Counted from the first letter of the stretch, positions 19,326 to 28,848 are shown. The stretch is DNA of 45,218 nucleotides from Paenactinomyces guangxiensis (GCF_016055185.1 NZ_JAECVR010000026.1:1-45218), one strand, 5' to 3'. Made by a program: numbers and translations. Notes: generated from the sequence alone by a model not told the origin.

Positions 19326-19681
19326 TATTCCGAAATTGATTCTTCCGGACTTAACACACGAACTTTAAACGGGTTAACCGGGGCTTCACGCTTGATTACC
19401 CTGTGCACTTCCCTGGCAATCCGGGGATATTGTGCAGGGTCAATTTGCCTTTTCGGAATCACATAAACCATAATATTACGGCCGTTATAGTCGATGACAA
19501 TATCCTTGACTCCCGCCACATTCATCCCGGCTATTTTCATTTTGCTTTCAGGAAAACCTACATTCGTAAATGAATGGCTGTCATTATCTAATCCTGTTCT
19601 CTCTTCAGGTCTTTCAAATCGCTGACACGCGACCAGCTGAAGCAGCACCAAGCAGAGAATGAAACCGAATTTCCAACTCAT
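19325..19681 (-). CDS. YhcN/YlaJ-type sporulation lipoprotein
   Basis: The protein is 118 aa with a lipoprotein signal ending LQLVACQ (Cys19) and a small soluble domain containing VKDIVIDYNGRNIMVYVIPKRQ. The pattern (signal, short acidic linker, compact alpha/beta domain near 100 residues) fits the YhcN/YlaJ sporulation lipoprotein family found on the spore membrane; this is a moderate-confidence family call. The ATG has GGAGGTGG upstream. It lies beside a polytopic membrane protein gene in the same direction. Confidence 0.65.
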   Translation of the reverse strand: MSWKFGFILCLVLLQLVACQRFERPEERTGLDNDSHSFTNVGFPESKMKIAGMNVAGVKDIVIDYNGRNIMVYVIPKRQIDPAQYPRIAREVHRVIKREAPVNPFKVRVLSPEESISE

Positions 19682-19750
19682 AAACCCACCTCCGTGCCCT
19701 TGCCGTTAGTTTGGAACACGGACATGGATTTATGCACAGGAGAGCGGAAA

Positions 19751-20431
19751 TTATCCGGCCAGCGTTTCAGGTGTGTGAAAATCCTCCTGTTTCAGCTTTT
19801 GTTCGGTGAGGACCAGACTCGCCATCAGAATAAGTTCAAACGCTGAGCCGATGACAAAACTCTCGAGAGATACCGCCAAAATCCCTCCCGCAGTGGCGAC
19901 AACCACGCCCAGCAATAAAACCGGCCATCTCAGCTGACGCCATACCATCACTGCTGAAATAAAGAGAGGAATTAATGTCAGTAAGGTGGAGTAAGACAGG
20001 TAAGAATCCGCATCGACGGAGGCGTAGCGAACCACTCCGCTTTGAGTGACCGGCTCCAGATTGATCCATACAATTTCTGTAAATACCCCGATGACGGTTA
20101 ATGAAAAGGTGTACAGGTTGTAGATAATATGTGTGCTGAGATACTCTGACCATTCAACATTGATGCGCCGCAAAATGTCCAGGGCAACAAATACCAGTGT
20201 CGGAGTTAAGAGCACATGGAGAAGATAGCGAAAGAGACTCATGACCTCCAGAACTTCCCCTTCGCCCATCCATCTGCCCAGTGATAAGACCAAATTATTG
20301 TAAATCAGACCGACAATAATAAAAAAGATCCATGATGTCCCCCAAAATGAGGACTCCCGAAAGAAACGAAAGCTCCAAACAGATAGTATCAAATATAAGA
20401 AAGTAATCAGTGGATAAAGGAACGCGTCCAT
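19751..20431 (-). CDS. Polytopic membrane protein, unknown function
   Basis: The protein is about 226 aa with roughly seven hydrophobic segments (for example FLYPLITFLYLILSVWSF, TSWIFFIIVGLIYNNLVLSL, LLTPTLVFVALDIL, VLLLGVVVATAGGILAV). I chose the ATG giving MDAFLYPLI because GGAGG sits 5 nt upstream. I do not recognise a named family or catalytic motif. It is followed by the lipoprotein gene at 70 bp spacing, so the two may be co-transcribed. Confidence 0.8.
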   Translation of the reverse strand: MDAFLYPLITFLYLILSVWSFRFFRESSFWGTSWIFFIIVGLIYNNLVLSLGRWMGEGEVLEVMSLFRYLLHVLLTPTLVFVALDILRRINVEWSEYLSTHIIYNLYTFSLTVIGVFTEIVWINLEPVTQSGVVRYASVDADSYLSYSTLLTLIPLFISAVMVWRQLRWPVLLLGVVVATAGGILAVSLESFVIGSAFELILMASLVLTEQKLKQEDFHTPETLAG

Positions 20432-20624
20432 GTTTTCCTCCATACAGGTGATCAGATTCACGGCAAATCATCGGACAAGTCAAAACCTTATAACAAATAA
20501 TGAAGCGAATAAGTACGATCTTTTATGGTCTGTTTGCCTCCATCTTATAAAAAAATCGTTCCGTGTGAACAGAGAAAATGTTACATGATTTGCACGTTTT
20601 TGTGAGGGTTCATGGTTTCACAGA

Positions 20625-20660
20625 CAAAAAATAAGAGCCACCGATCCTGCCGGGCTCTTA
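20625..20660 (-). terminator. Terminator after the HPr gene
   Basis: On the minus strand TAAGAGCC/GGCTCTTA (8 bp) is followed by TTTTTTGTC. Confidence 0.85.
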
Positions 20661-20672
20661 ATGTTCATTTTG

Positions 20673-20930
20673 TTATTCAGATTTGGTTACAATTTCCGCC
20701 AGTGCATTGACGGCTTCTTCAGCATCGGCACCGTCAGCGGTGATGGTAATCTCGGTGCCTTTGGATACAGCAAGGCTCATGATGCCCATAATGCTTTTGG
20801 CATTCACTTTTTTGTTTTCTTTTACCACAAAGATCTCAGAGGCAAATTTATTCGCGACTTGTACAAACAGTGCAGCCGGACGGGCATGCAGACCCGTTTG
20901 CAAGTTAACAACTACTTTTTTTTCCACCAT
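20673..20930 (-). CDS. HPr-family phosphocarrier protein in the crh position
   Basis: HPr carries phosphate from PEP-phosphotransferase Enzyme I to sugar permeases and, when phosphorylated on Ser46 by HPrK, acts as CcpA corepressor. It is 85 aa. His15 (TGLHARPAAL) and Ser46 (NAKSIMGIMS) are both present. The neighbourhood (rapZ-yvcK-whiA-this) is that of B. subtilis crh, but Crh has Gln at position 15 and cannot take part in sugar transport. So this protein has the residues of a full HPr at the crh locus. The start ATG has AAAGGAGG upstream. No ptsI follows. Confidence 0.93.
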   Translation of the reverse strand: MVEKKVVVNLQTGLHARPAALFVQVANKFASEIFVVKENKKVNAKSIMGIMSLAVSKGTEITITADGADAEEAVNALAEIVTKSE

Positions 20931-20993
20931 CGAAGGTCCTCCTTTTTTGTAAATGGTTATATAGAAACCTTAAATACAGGGTATTCACTGATG

Positions 20994-21932
20994 TTAAAGC
21001 GAGCGGCGCAGTTGTTTCGCCATTTCATCCAATTTGCGCAAACGATGATTAATCGCTGATTTGCTTACTTTTCCGCCGGGGAGCAATTCTCCCAGTTCGG
21101 TCAGGTTTACTTCCGGATATTTCAGCCTTGTCTCCGCAACCTCCCGCAAGCGCTCCGGAAGCTGTTCAAGCCCGATCTCGCGGTCAATCAAGCGGATGTT
21201 TTCAATTTGCCGCATCGCTGCTTGAATCGTTTTATTGAGATTGGCTGTCTCACAGTTGACGAGCCGATTCACCGAATTGCGCATATCCTTCATGATGCGG
21301 ACGTTTTCAAAGTGCAGCAGAGAAGGATGGGCGCCGATGATATTAAGAAACTCGCCGATTTTGTCTCCTTCTTTAATATAAACCACATACCCTTTTTTTC
21401 GCTCAATCACCTTGGCGTGCAGATGATATTCGTTCATCAGCCGGCAGAGAGCTTCACTGTGATCGTGATAGGTGGAGACAATTTCAAGGTGATACGAGGC
21501 ACTGTCCGGGTTGTTTACAGACCCACCGGCTAAAAAAGCCCCCCGCAAGTAAGCCCGTTTGCAACAAGGTTCCTGCAGAAGCTCCGGCGAAATGCCCGCA
21601 ACCCGTTCCCAGGTCCCTTTATGAAAAATACATAAATCAGACAATATTTCATTGGCCCGGGACGTCAGACGAATCAGGTAAACATTGTTTTTTTTCAGGC
21701 GAACTTTTTTGCGCACCAAAACTTCCGGCTGTACCTGATACAGCTCTTTGAGGAGGGAAAACATATAACGGGCCGTCGATGGATTTTCTGTCATAATATC
21801 CAGCATAAAATGTTTCTGCTTGAGCTGAACCGTCCCGTTCATCCGCACCAGAGCTGATAATTCCGCCCGTTTGCAACAGGCCTTTGACTCCAATTGAGTC
21901 AACTCTTTTTTTGTCACCGAGGTAAAGGACAT
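20994..21932 (-). CDS. whiA: DNA-binding regulator WhiA
   Basis: WhiA combines a degenerate LAGLIDADG-like domain ([25 protein letters not shown], about residues 130-155) with a C-terminal helix-turn-helix ([26 protein letters not shown]). It affects cell division and chromosome segregation in Firmicutes and sporulation in Actinobacteria. The protein is 312 aa, the usual size. It lies directly downstream of yvcK at 14 bp and upstream of the HPr gene. Confidence 0.95.
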   Translation of the reverse strand: MSFTSVTKKELTQLESKACCKRAELSALVRMNGTVQLKQKHFMLDIMTENPSTARYMFSLLKELYQVQPEVLVRKKVRLKKNNVYLIRLTSRANEILSDLCIFHKGTWERVAGISPELLQEPCCKRAYLRGAFLAGGSVNNPDSASYHLEIVSTYHDHSEALCRLMNEYHLHAKVIERKKGYVVYIKEGDKIGEFLNIIGAHPSLLHFENVRIMKDMRNSVNRLVNCETANLNKTIQAAMRQIENIRLIDREIGLEQLPERLREVAETRLKYPEVNLTELGELLPGGKVSKSAINHRLRKLDEMAKQLRRSL

Positions 21933-21946
21933 ACAGCATCCCTTCT

Positions 21947-22951
21947 TTAAACGCTTTGCCGCTGTTGGATCTCTTCCCGAATCAAACGCAGAATATGCCG
22001 GCTGATTCGGTCTGCATCATGTCTGAGCACTGACTGGTATAACAATAAATTATCTGCAAGGACATGACAACCTAATTTATGAATCCGCTCAATATCCGGG
22101 ATCACCATTCGCTGTTGTCTCACGGCATACTGTTTTTGAATCGAGAGCGGAGGTACTTCATTATTAATAATGGCAATCTCAAATAAGCGGTCGCCGACAT
22201 GATCATAAATTGCCTTAATATGGTCACTCGCAGTGAAACCATCCGTTTCACCCGGCTGGGTCATCACATTGCAGATATAGATCTTAACAGCAGGGGAGGA
22301 GCGAATCGACTCACTCATATCCTTTACTAATAAATTCGGTAGAATACTTGTATAAAGACTGCCCGGTCCCATGATGATTCCATCCGCTTCCTCGATAGCG
22401 CGCAGGGCTTCATCTAGCGGTTTGGGATCAGGAGGATTCAGAAATACACGGCGAATCCGCTTTCCCATTTTCGGGATTTGCGATTCACCTTTCACAATGG
22501 TTCCGTCGGACATCTCTGCCAGCAAAACCACGTCCTGCTCACTGGCGGGCAATACCCGTCCGCGTACAGCAAGAACGCGGCTCATCTCTCTGACTGCCTG
22601 CGTAAAATCACCGGTAATTTCCTTCATCGCCGCGATCATCAGGTTTCCAAGCGTATGTCCCGCTAACCCTTCACCGTTTTCAAAACGATACTGGAACACA
22701 CTTTCCAACAACGGTTCCGTATCCGCCAGCGCAACGAGCACATTTCGTATATCACCCGGCGGGGGCATTTGCAGGTCGTTGCGCAGCCGGCCGGAACTGC
22801 CTCCATCGTCCGCTACTGTGACGATGGCCGTAATATCGACCGGAAGCTTTTTCAATCCCCGCAAAATCACAGATAACCCTGTTCCGCCTCCAATGCATAC
22901 AATGTTCGGGCGGCCCGGTCTTTTCGACTCATAATCGGACTTGATTGACAC
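21947..22951 (-). CDS. yvcK: Gluconeogenesis factor YvcK / GlmR
   Basis: YvcK/GlmR binds UDP-GlcNAc and helps route carbon to cell-wall precursors by acting with GlmS. The protein is about 334 aa. The nucleotide-binding loop [18 protein letters not shown], the [13 protein letters not shown] motif and the [14 protein letters not shown] segment identify the CofD-like YvcK family. I chose the GTG six nt after the rapZ stop, with GAAAGGCGG about 9 nt upstream; a longer frame would run deep into rapZ. The order rapZ-yvcK-whiA is the conserved one. Confidence 0.95.
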   Translation of the reverse strand: MSIKSDYESKRPGRPNIVCIGGGTGLSVILRGLKKLPVDITAIVTVADDGGSSGRLRNDLQMPPPGDIRNVLVALADTEPLLESVFQYRFENGEGLAGHTLGNLMIAAMKEITGDFTQAVREMSRVLAVRGRVLPASEQDVVLLAEMSDGTIVKGESQIPKMGKRIRRVFLNPPDPKPLDEALRAIEEADGIIMGPGSLYTSILPNLLVKDMSESIRSSPAVKIYICNVMTQPGETDGFTASDHIKAIYDHVGDRLFEIAIINNEVPPLSIQKQYAVRQQRMVIPDIERIHKLGCHVLADNLLLYQSVLRHDADRISRHILRLIREEIQQRQSV

Positions 22952-22956
22952 CTTTT

Positions 22957-23832
22957 TTATCCGCCTTTCTCGATGTCTCGGTGTGTCACCCGGCAACGCT
23001 CTTGATCTTTGAATTTGTTAAAAAGATATTCTGCAATCGCAACAGAACGGTGCTTTCCACCTGTACAACCGATTCCTATCACTAACTGGGTTTTCCCTTC
23101 CCGACTGTATTGGGGCAACAAAAAACTGAACATATCGGTCAGTTTCTCCAGGAACTGCTTTGTTTCCGTCCATTTCATTACATATTCCGCCACATCTTGA
23201 TCTTTACCCGTTTGCGGGCGAAGTGAATCTACATAGTGGGGGTTCGGCAAAAATCTCACATCAAATACAAGATCGGCATCAATCGGAACGCCGTGCTTAA
23301 AGCCAAACGAGAGAAATGTAACCGCCAGCCCGGACTGATCCAGGTGAGAAAAGCGCATCGCGATTTTCTTTTTGAGGTCACCCGGTTTTAACTGGCTGGT
23401 ATCAATAATCTGGTGCGCCCGCCCTTTAATTTCTTCAAGCAGTTTCCGCTCCTGCACAATCCCGTCCAGCGGTGTGCCGTCAGGAGAGAGCGGATGTCTG
23501 CGCCTTGTTTCTTTATATCGGCGAACCAGAGTCTGGTCACTGGCATCTAAAAACAAAATCTGATAGTGGATTCCATGCCGTCTCTCCAATTGGTCCAGAG
23601 AATCAAAGAGAGAAGAGAAAAATTCACGTCCCCTCAGGTCAATCACAAGTGCTGCTTTGCGAAGTTTCCCTTCCGATTGCTCCAGCAACTCCGCAAACTT
23701 GGGCAACAAGATGGGAGGCAGGTTATCAATACAGAAAAACCCTAAATCTTCAAGGCTTTGTACGGCTACGGTTTTCCCCGCTCCAGACATTCCGGTGATG
23801 ACGAGCAGATTTACTTCCTTTTCCTTTTCCAT
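22957..23832 (-). CDS. rapZ: RNase adapter RapZ / nucleotide-binding protein YvcJ
   Basis: This is a P-loop GTP/ATP-binding protein of the RapZ family, which in E. coli guides RNase E to the GlmZ RNA and in B. subtilis (YvcJ) affects competence. Walker A is [19 protein letters not shown] and the C-terminal signature is [20 protein letters not shown]. The length is about 291 aa. The chosen start [11 protein letters not shown] has AGAGG about 8 nt upstream; two further in-frame Met codons precede it. It is tightly linked to yvcK. Confidence 0.95.
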   Translation of the reverse strand: MEKEKEVNLLVITGMSGAGKTVAVQSLEDLGFFCIDNLPPILLPKFAELLEQSEGKLRKAALVIDLRGREFFSSLFDSLDQLERRHGIHYQILFLDASDQTLVRRYKETRRRHPLSPDGTPLDGIVQERKLLEEIKGRAHQIIDTSQLKPGDLKKKIAMRFSHLDQSGLAVTFLSFGFKHGVPIDADLVFDVRFLPNPHYVDSLRPQTGKDQDVAEYVMKWTETKQFLEKLTDMFSFLLPQYSREGKTQLVIGIGCTGGKHRSVAIAEYLFNKFKDQERCRVTHRDIEKGG

Positions 23833-23874
23833 GGCCATCACCTCTTCATCCAAATCATTACTCTCTATTATACC

Positions 23875-24834
23875 TTAGTTTGGTGAACGGGCGATAAGAC
23901 CAGCAGCGCCAATTATTCCCGCCTGGTTGCCCAGCTTCGCAGGTAAAATCTCTACACCCTGAGCCGCATTTTTTTGTGTCACCTTCCCATAGGCAAGGCG
24001 AAGCGGTTCAAACAATGCATCTCCTGCTTTGGAAACTCCTCCTCCAATAATAAAGCGGGCAGGATTCAGAACCACGGAAAGTATCGCCAGCGCACGGGCC
24101 AACGCGTCAATCGCCCTGTCAATAACTTCTTGCGCCAGCTTGTCATTCCGGGCAGCCGCTGCAAAAAGATCCCTGGTGGTTAACTGGTTTTGTCCAGGCA
24201 CCATTTCCTTTAAAATGGAAACCCTTCCCTCATTCAGCCCTTCCATTGCCATCCGAACCATACCGGTTGCCGAAGAGATGGTCTCCAAACAGCCGGTTTG
24301 CCCGCAGTTACACTGATATCCGCGGGGATCCATCTGTATATGGCCGATCTCGCCTGCAAACCCGTTCATGCCTTGAATTAGGCGGCCGCCTGCAATAATC
24401 CCCCCTCCTACACCTGTTCCCAGAGTGATACAAACCACATCATCCACACCGGCTCCGGCGCCGCACCAGGCTTCACCCAGAGCAGCTACGTTGGCATCAT
24501 TGTTAATCACAACCGGCAGTTCCCAGGCTGCTTGTAATCGATCACGGATGGGGACCTCGTTCCAGCCAAGGTTGGTCAGATGCTTGACCACTCCGTTTGG
24601 AATATCCAAAAAACCGGGCAGGCCAACTCCGATTCCCCCAATCTGATCCCAGGGCGTACCGGACTGGTTTGCTAAATCTCTGGCATGGGAAATCATGCGT
24701 TTGATGACACCGTCGGGCCCCTCTTGTCCCAATGTAGGTTGTTCCATTTCACAGACAATGTGACCGGTACCGTCAACCACCCCCATTTTCATACTGGTTC
24801 CGCCGAGATCCACACCAATATATCTTTTTTCCAT
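23875..24834 (-). CDS. glk: ROK-family glucokinase
   Basis: Glucokinase phosphorylates glucose to glucose-6-phosphate. It is 319 aa, with the phosphate-1 loop IGVDLGGTSMKMGVVD, the sugar-binding region FAGEIGHIQMDPRG and the ROK zinc motif CNCGQTGCLE. The lack of an N-terminal helix-turn-helix favours kinase over repressor. The start ATG (MEKRYIGVDLG) has AAGGAG about 10 nt upstream. It lies about 40 bp before rapZ and may be co-transcribed with it. Confidence 0.93.
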   Translation of the reverse strand: MEKRYIGVDLGGTSMKMGVVDGTGHIVCEMEQPTLGQEGPDGVIKRMISHARDLANQSGTPWDQIGGIGVGLPGFLDIPNGVVKHLTNLGWNEVPIRDRLQAAWELPVVINNDANVAALGEAWCGAGAGVDDVVCITLGTGVGGGIIAGGRLIQGMNGFAGEIGHIQMDPRGYQCNCGQTGCLETISSATGMVRMAMEGLNEGRVSILKEMVPGQNQLTTRDLFAAAARNDKLAQEVIDRAIDALARALAILSVVLNPARFIIGGGVSKAGDALFEPLRLAYGKVTQKNAAQGVEILPAKLGNQAGIIGAAGLIARSPN

Positions 24835-24980
24835 GATCTGCAAACTCCTTAGAAGTAATATCTATAAAAAAAGTTCATTCACAGAATGGTTCCCAATATT
24901 ATAAAATCCTTGCATGCGCTTTCACTACTTGTTGATTAGAATACCATCTTTAGCACCTCTGAACAACAAGAATTCCGGGC

Positions 24981-25008
24981 AAAAAAAGAAGCGGCACAAG
25001 TCCGCCTT
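24981..25008 (-). terminator. Terminator after thioredoxin gene
   Basis: On the minus strand GAAGGCGG and CCGCTTC pair with one bulge around ACTTGTG, followed by TTTTTTTG. Confidence 0.7.
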
Positions 25009-25114
25009 CAGAGAAAAAATAATTTGAAACATTTATCATCTAAGGGGGTCCTGTCCAGTATAGATCAGAAGATTAGATCCCCTGTTATTATTTCTTTAAA
25101 TAAATGTAAAACAC

Positions 25115-25432
25115 TTATCCTTTCAAACCGGACAGAAACGTTTCAATCTGCTCTTTTGTTTTCGCATTCCGGCTCGGAAGGCGATCCACCTCTTCCCCGT
25201 TGCGAAAGACGATAAAAGTGGGAATTCCCTTTACATCATACTGTTCGGCAATGTTCCGGGATTCGTCCACATCCAGAACGGCAAACGAAAACTTGTCGGC
25301 AAACTCTTCTGCAATGGCCGGCATGTCAGGGGCGATCCGTTTGCAATCAACACACCAGTCGGCACTAAATTCAACCACTTTGTCTCCTTCACGAATAAAG
25401 GATGAAAATGATTCGGAGTTCAACTTTTCCAT
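25115..25432 (-). CDS. Thioredoxin-like protein with a CVDC active site
   Basis: The protein is 105 aa with a complete thioredoxin fold: FSADWCVDCKRIAPDMPAIAEEF carries Cys27 and Cys30, and the cis-Pro loop is VKGIPTFIVFRNG. The dipeptide between the cysteines is Val-Asp where canonical thioredoxin has Gly-Pro, so its redox potential and partners probably differ. The ATG has AAGGAGGG upstream. It is cytosolic (no signal). It follows the TPR/HTH gene by 20 bp, so both are likely one operon. Confidence 0.9.
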   Translation of the reverse strand: MEKLNSESFSSFIREGDKVVEFSADWCVDCKRIAPDMPAIAEEFADKFSFAVLDVDESRNIAEQYDVKGIPTFIVFRNGEEVDRLPSRNAKTKEQIETFLSGLKG

Positions 25433-25452
25433 ACGATGCTCCCTCCTTGGAT

Positions 25453-27168
25453 TTACACCTTCAAGCATTTTTGGGCAACAGGTGCCAATTGTTTCACATT
25501 GCGGGCAACAGTGGAAGGAGAAACCTCATATTTTTCTGCCACACGGGTCTGGGTGAGCGAAAGGCCATGATGTTTCGCCACCACATACTCAAAAGCGGCT
25601 GCCCAGGCTTCTACCTTACGCACAATGGGTAAGTCCGGCAACTGCTTCCGGGTAAATTCACTCCATAACATTTTGGCATCACTTTGCTGACGGGTGCTGT
25701 ACTCTTTCATTCCGCTTAAACAACATTCCAGCACTTGCCCCCATCTTTCCTCCCTGGATTGCACCGGCTCCGTGCTTTCTTCTTCCCCCAGCTCAACCAT
25801 CCTGTCCTCCAGCCAAACCACATACGGAGGTTGGGCTTGCAAATGTCGCAGGATAAGTAAAGCAGCCTTTTTTAATTCATCATCTTCCTCGGGGCGCAAT
25901 AAAAATTGGCGTAACAACTGTTCCACTTCGCTGTCGCCCACCCACCCCAAAACATGCAGTACCTGCAATTTGGTCTGATGGTCTCCATGATCCAGCGCCC
26001 AGAAAAAAGAGGAACGGAGCAGAGGATTGGACTTTAACTGGGCGATCAGATAGTGATTGGAACCGTCTTGATCCACTCTCATCATCTGCTCTTCAAACGG
26101 AAGATGATAATGGTAACTGACAGTCGGAATCACCGTCTCCCCCCGGTTAAGCCACTCGTCAATCTGGCCTAAATAGAACCGTGCCACATCGGAGTCGGGG
26201 TCCAACGCGGAAGCTTTTTTCCAGTACTTTTGCGCCAGGCTCAGGCGGCCTGTATTGCAAGCGGCAGCCGCGGCATAGTGATAGAGGCTGGCATCCGGTT
26301 GATCTTCCACTTTAAGCAGACGGACAAACAGTTCAAATGCCACCGGATGTTCACCCAGGATTCCCAGTGTTGTCGCCAGTTTATAAGTATGCTCTTTATG
26401 AAACGGGACCAATTTTTTTAAAGTGTCAATAATCTGCCGACCGACTTCCCCTTCCCCCATATGGCAGGACAAAACGGCGAGATTACACAGGGCGTGCAAA
26501 TTCGCCGGATCCGCTTCCAACACCCGCCCAATGCATTTCATCGCCTCTTCCATCCGGCCCGTATAGTAGTATGCTAAAGCCAAATTATTACTTGCGGCAA
26601 GAAAATCCGGCTTTTCCTCCACCAGTTCTTCCAACAGTTCAATCGCCTGGAGAAAACGCCCTTCTTCGAGATGCAGCCGGGCTTCCTCATGTTTTTGCAT
26701 ATACGCGGGAAGTGCTGCGGGCACTGGCTCCCGGGGCGGCCGTCCCATCTCATAGGCGACCATCTCCAACATCTCTTCTGCGTCCTCAGCATATTCCCCT
26801 TCAGGATCAAGGCTTAAATACTCTAATAAGTAATCCTCTGCCAACTCATACTCTCCCATGTTGGTGGAGTTATTGGCCATATAAAAAAGACACTCGTACA
26901 AATCCGGATCAACATCGGTAAGTACGGTTTCAAGTATTTCATTCGATTCCTCATACCTGCCCAGTTCTGACAATACACCTGCTAAATTACAATGGTTCAC
27001 AGGGTTATCAGGCTCTTTCTCCATCGCTAACCGAAAATATTTTACCGCTTTATCATAGCGGTGACGATCCAGTGAACGGACAGCCCGTTCAAAAAAGAAG
27101 CCCGCGTCCAGTTGCAGACGAACCACTTTTTTGTTTTTGCTGTCCAAACCGATTTGTGATTTTTTCAT
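25453..27168 (-). CDS. TPR-repeat protein with C-terminal helix-turn-helix
   Basis: The protein is 571 aa. Tetratricopeptide repeats fill roughly residues 25-340 (for example YDKAVKYFRLAMEKEPDNPVN, FLAASNNLALAYYYTGRMEEA, ANLHALCNLAVLSCHMGE). A middle alpha-helical segment may include a HEAT-like stretch (LQVLHVLGWVGDSEVEQLLRQ). The last 40 residues look like a helix-turn-helix (LSLTQTRVAEKYEVSPSTVARNVKQL). It lacks signals or membrane segments. It could be a DNA-binding scaffold or regulator; its function is unknown. It is co-directional with, and closely followed by, the thioredoxin gene. Confidence 0.85.
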   Translation of the reverse strand: MKKSQIGLDSKNKKVVRLQLDAGFFFERAVRSLDRHRYDKAVKYFRLAMEKEPDNPVNHCNLAGVLSELGRYEESNEILETVLTDVDPDLYECLFYMANNSTNMGEYELAEDYLLEYLSLDPEGEYAEDAEEMLEMVAYEMGRPPREPVPAALPAYMQKHEEARLHLEEGRFLQAIELLEELVEEKPDFLAASNNLALAYYYTGRMEEAMKCIGRVLEADPANLHALCNLAVLSCHMGEGEVGRQIIDTLKKLVPFHKEHTYKLATTLGILGEHPVAFELFVRLLKVEDQPDASLYHYAAAAACNTGRLSLAQKYWKKASALDPDSDVARFYLGQIDEWLNRGETVIPTVSYHYHLPFEEQMMRVDQDGSNHYLIAQLKSNPLLRSSFFWALDHGDHQTKLQVLHVLGWVGDSEVEQLLRQFLLRPEEDDELKKAALLILRHLQAQPPYVVWLEDRMVELGEEESTEPVQSREERWGQVLECCLSGMKEYSTRQQSDAKMLWSEFTRKQLPDLPIVRKVEAWAAAFEYVVAKHHGLSLTQTRVAEKYEVSPSTVARNVKQLAPVAQKCLKV

Positions 27169-27223
27169 ATCTTCCCTCCAACCAGCAGGTTTAGTGAGTC
27201 GCTGGCGGTCTGGTACTTGAGAA

Positions 27224-27232
27224 AGTATAACA
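27224..27232 (-). promoter_or_regulatory. Extended -10 promoter of the TPR-thioredoxin operon
   Basis: TGT-TATACT on the minus strand (-10 at 27224-27229) is an extended -10 about 60 bp before the start codon; the -35 region is weak. Confidence 0.5.
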
Positions 27233-27788
27233 TAATTTAAAACAAATTACACCGAAGCAAAACCGTGTACTCTTTGATCCCTTTGATTCAATGATCCCAA
27301 TTGCCTGTAATGAGCAAGGGGGTTGCCGAAAGAACTACGGATCATAAAGAGTATACCTATTAAAACGGCCAAATCGTGATTTACCAAGGCGTTTATGTAA
27401 ATACGTCCTTATTTTTTCAGCCACACTGGGCGGTACCGAAAAAGCCATCATTTTGGAAAAAGGTCAGCCTGCATAGTGGTCTCTTCTTCATTTAAAATTA
27501 TTTATACTTTTTTTATTATATCGCAGGTGTGATCCTGAAGAGAAAAAGATTTCAAAACTTCCATGAATGACATTTCAAATATATCATTCGTTTGCAGATT
27601 GAGTTTTTTGACATAGACGATGCTTCTTTAATTATGCCAGAACGCTTGATAATTAAAAAAGGTAGAATACCTGATTATTTTTCGATACATTAGCAGAATC
27701 AAAAAAGGGAAGAAACCAAATAATGATTGATTCCCAACCAACAAACACATAATTAAGAGAACAGGATTGCGAAGTATTTATTAAGGAG
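27233..27788. other. AT-rich spacer without a recognised gene
   Basis: This 556-bp stretch shows no coding frame with a ribosome binding site on either strand. It marks the left border of the accessory region: order is conserved up to the TPR gene and resumes at hisIE. A lone TTGACA occurs near 27609 but has no good -10 partner. Confidence 0.5.
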
Positions 27789-28091
27789 ATGATCCAACTG
27801 AGCCTGATATAAAATTTTATATACTCCACCTTATTTGCCCTGCTCGGCTTTGTCTATGGATTGGGGGATGCCCCTCTAAGAATTATTCTATATATGAGCG
27901 GCCTCCTTTTTGTGTTTATGTTTTGCTCCCTCACTTGGAAGAGCCAAATTAAAAAAGGAGCAGACAGGATCAACGCATGGGCTGCAGATTTAAAGTTTTG
28001 GAAAATGGCAGTCATGATCATGGGTATTTTGTTCGGCAGCGGAATACTTGCAGTGGTCTTTTTGGTTCTGCCAATCGTCCTTATGAAATAG
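27789..28091 (+). pseudogene. Small membrane protein gene with in-frame stop
   Basis: AAGGAG (27783-27788) precedes a frame that starts MIQLSLI, hits TAA at 27810-27812, and continues open in the same frame for 92 more codons to a TAG at 28091. The downstream part encodes three hydrophobic segments (FIYSTLFALLGFVYGLG, IILYMSGLLFVFMFCSL, MAVMIMGILFGSGILAVVFL), one of which begins before any later start codon. So the gene looks broken by a nonsense change. A shorter product from TTG at 27861 is possible but lacks a ribosome binding site. The family is not recognised. Confidence 0.6.
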
Positions 28092-28150
28092 AAACCAAAA
28101 CTCCCGCCTGGAAAAAACTCCGTTTTTTTACAACATTTGATATCCCTTTG

Positions 28151-28306
28151 TCACTTATATATTTCATCCGCATTTTCGTAGCGTAATTTTTCGGAACGAA
28201 TGGCATCTTCATGCTGTCCTGCAATTGTCGGGGTGCCATCCGCACCCACTGTGTTGTTGTGTTTTTCTACCTCTTTGTTCGTTTCCCGCTTATCGTTCTT
28301 TTTCAT
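28151..28306 (-). CDS. Small hydrophilic protein, 51 aa
   Basis: The ATG at 28306 opens 51 codons rich in Lys, Glu, Asn and Asp (MKKNDKRETNKEVEKHN..., ending RYENADEIYK). AGGTG lies about 11 nt upstream. It lacks Cys and hydrophobic segments and is probably disordered, in the manner of many small sporulation-associated proteins of Bacillales; that comparison is only compositional. The family is not recognised. Confidence 0.6.
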   Translation of the reverse strand: MKKNDKRETNKEVEKHNNTVGADGTPTIAGQHEDAIRSEKLRYENADEIYK

Positions 28307-28372
28307 ATTTGCCAATTCACCTGTCCTTTAAAAGTTGCAGCCTTTTGTGCAACAAGCTTAACCAGTTAGTGA

Positions 28373-28564
28373 TTAACTGTTCTCCCACAGAAAAGTATCG
28401 GCCTGTTCGGGGGCTTCTTCTTCCGATTTATCATCAAATAACCGGTGCATTTCGTGAATCACTGCCCAAATCTCATCTTTTGAATAATCCAGGTTTTTTA
28501 ACGCCAATGTCGTATAACCGATGACATGATTATGTTCATATGTCCCGATCCCCTTTGCAGTCAC
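28373..28564 (-). CDS. Small protein of unknown function, 63 aa
   Basis: The frame starts with GTG overlapping the stop of the upstream gene (ATGTGA), implying translational coupling. The protein has a helical middle (LALKNLDYSKDEIWAVIHEMHRLFDDK) and an acidic end. There is no membrane segment. The family is not recognised. Confidence 0.6.
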   Translation of the reverse strand: MTAKGIGTYEHNHVIGYTTLALKNLDYSKDEIWAVIHEMHRLFDDKSEEEAPEQADTFLWENS

Positions 28565-28746
28565 ATCAGATCAATGCGCAGAACAGGACCGCATGCTTCA
28601 ACTTCCCGAATCCAGGTAGTTTCCTCACCGGTTGCCGGATCGACTCCAAATGTTTCTCCTTCCCGGTAAAACTTTTGTTCTCCCATTTCGCTGAGATAGT
28701 CACCTGTTTCAATCACCTGTTCACCCGTTTTAAAAGGTCGCATCAT
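28561..28746 (-). CDS. Small protein of unknown function, 61 aa (possibly YjzC-like)
   Basis: The ATG has GAGGAGGAG 4 nt upstream, a strong site. The protein (MMRPFKTGEQVIETGDYLSEMGEQ...) has a pattern of FxxGxxxxxxGxYxEMG that loosely recalls YjzC-type small proteins; this is weak. It is coupled to the 63-aa gene by an overlapping stop and start. Confidence 0.65.
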   Translation of the reverse strand: MMRPFKTGEQVIETGDYLSEMGEQKFYREGETFGVDPATGEETTWIREVEACGPVLRIDLM

Positions 28747-28848
28747 ATATCTCCTCCTCTCTTTTTAAAGTGTCCAATTTCAAATGCATGATTCGTTGCA
28801 AAACGGCTTTTTCTCAGGATTATTTTTTTCTATCGGGCAGGCAATGAA

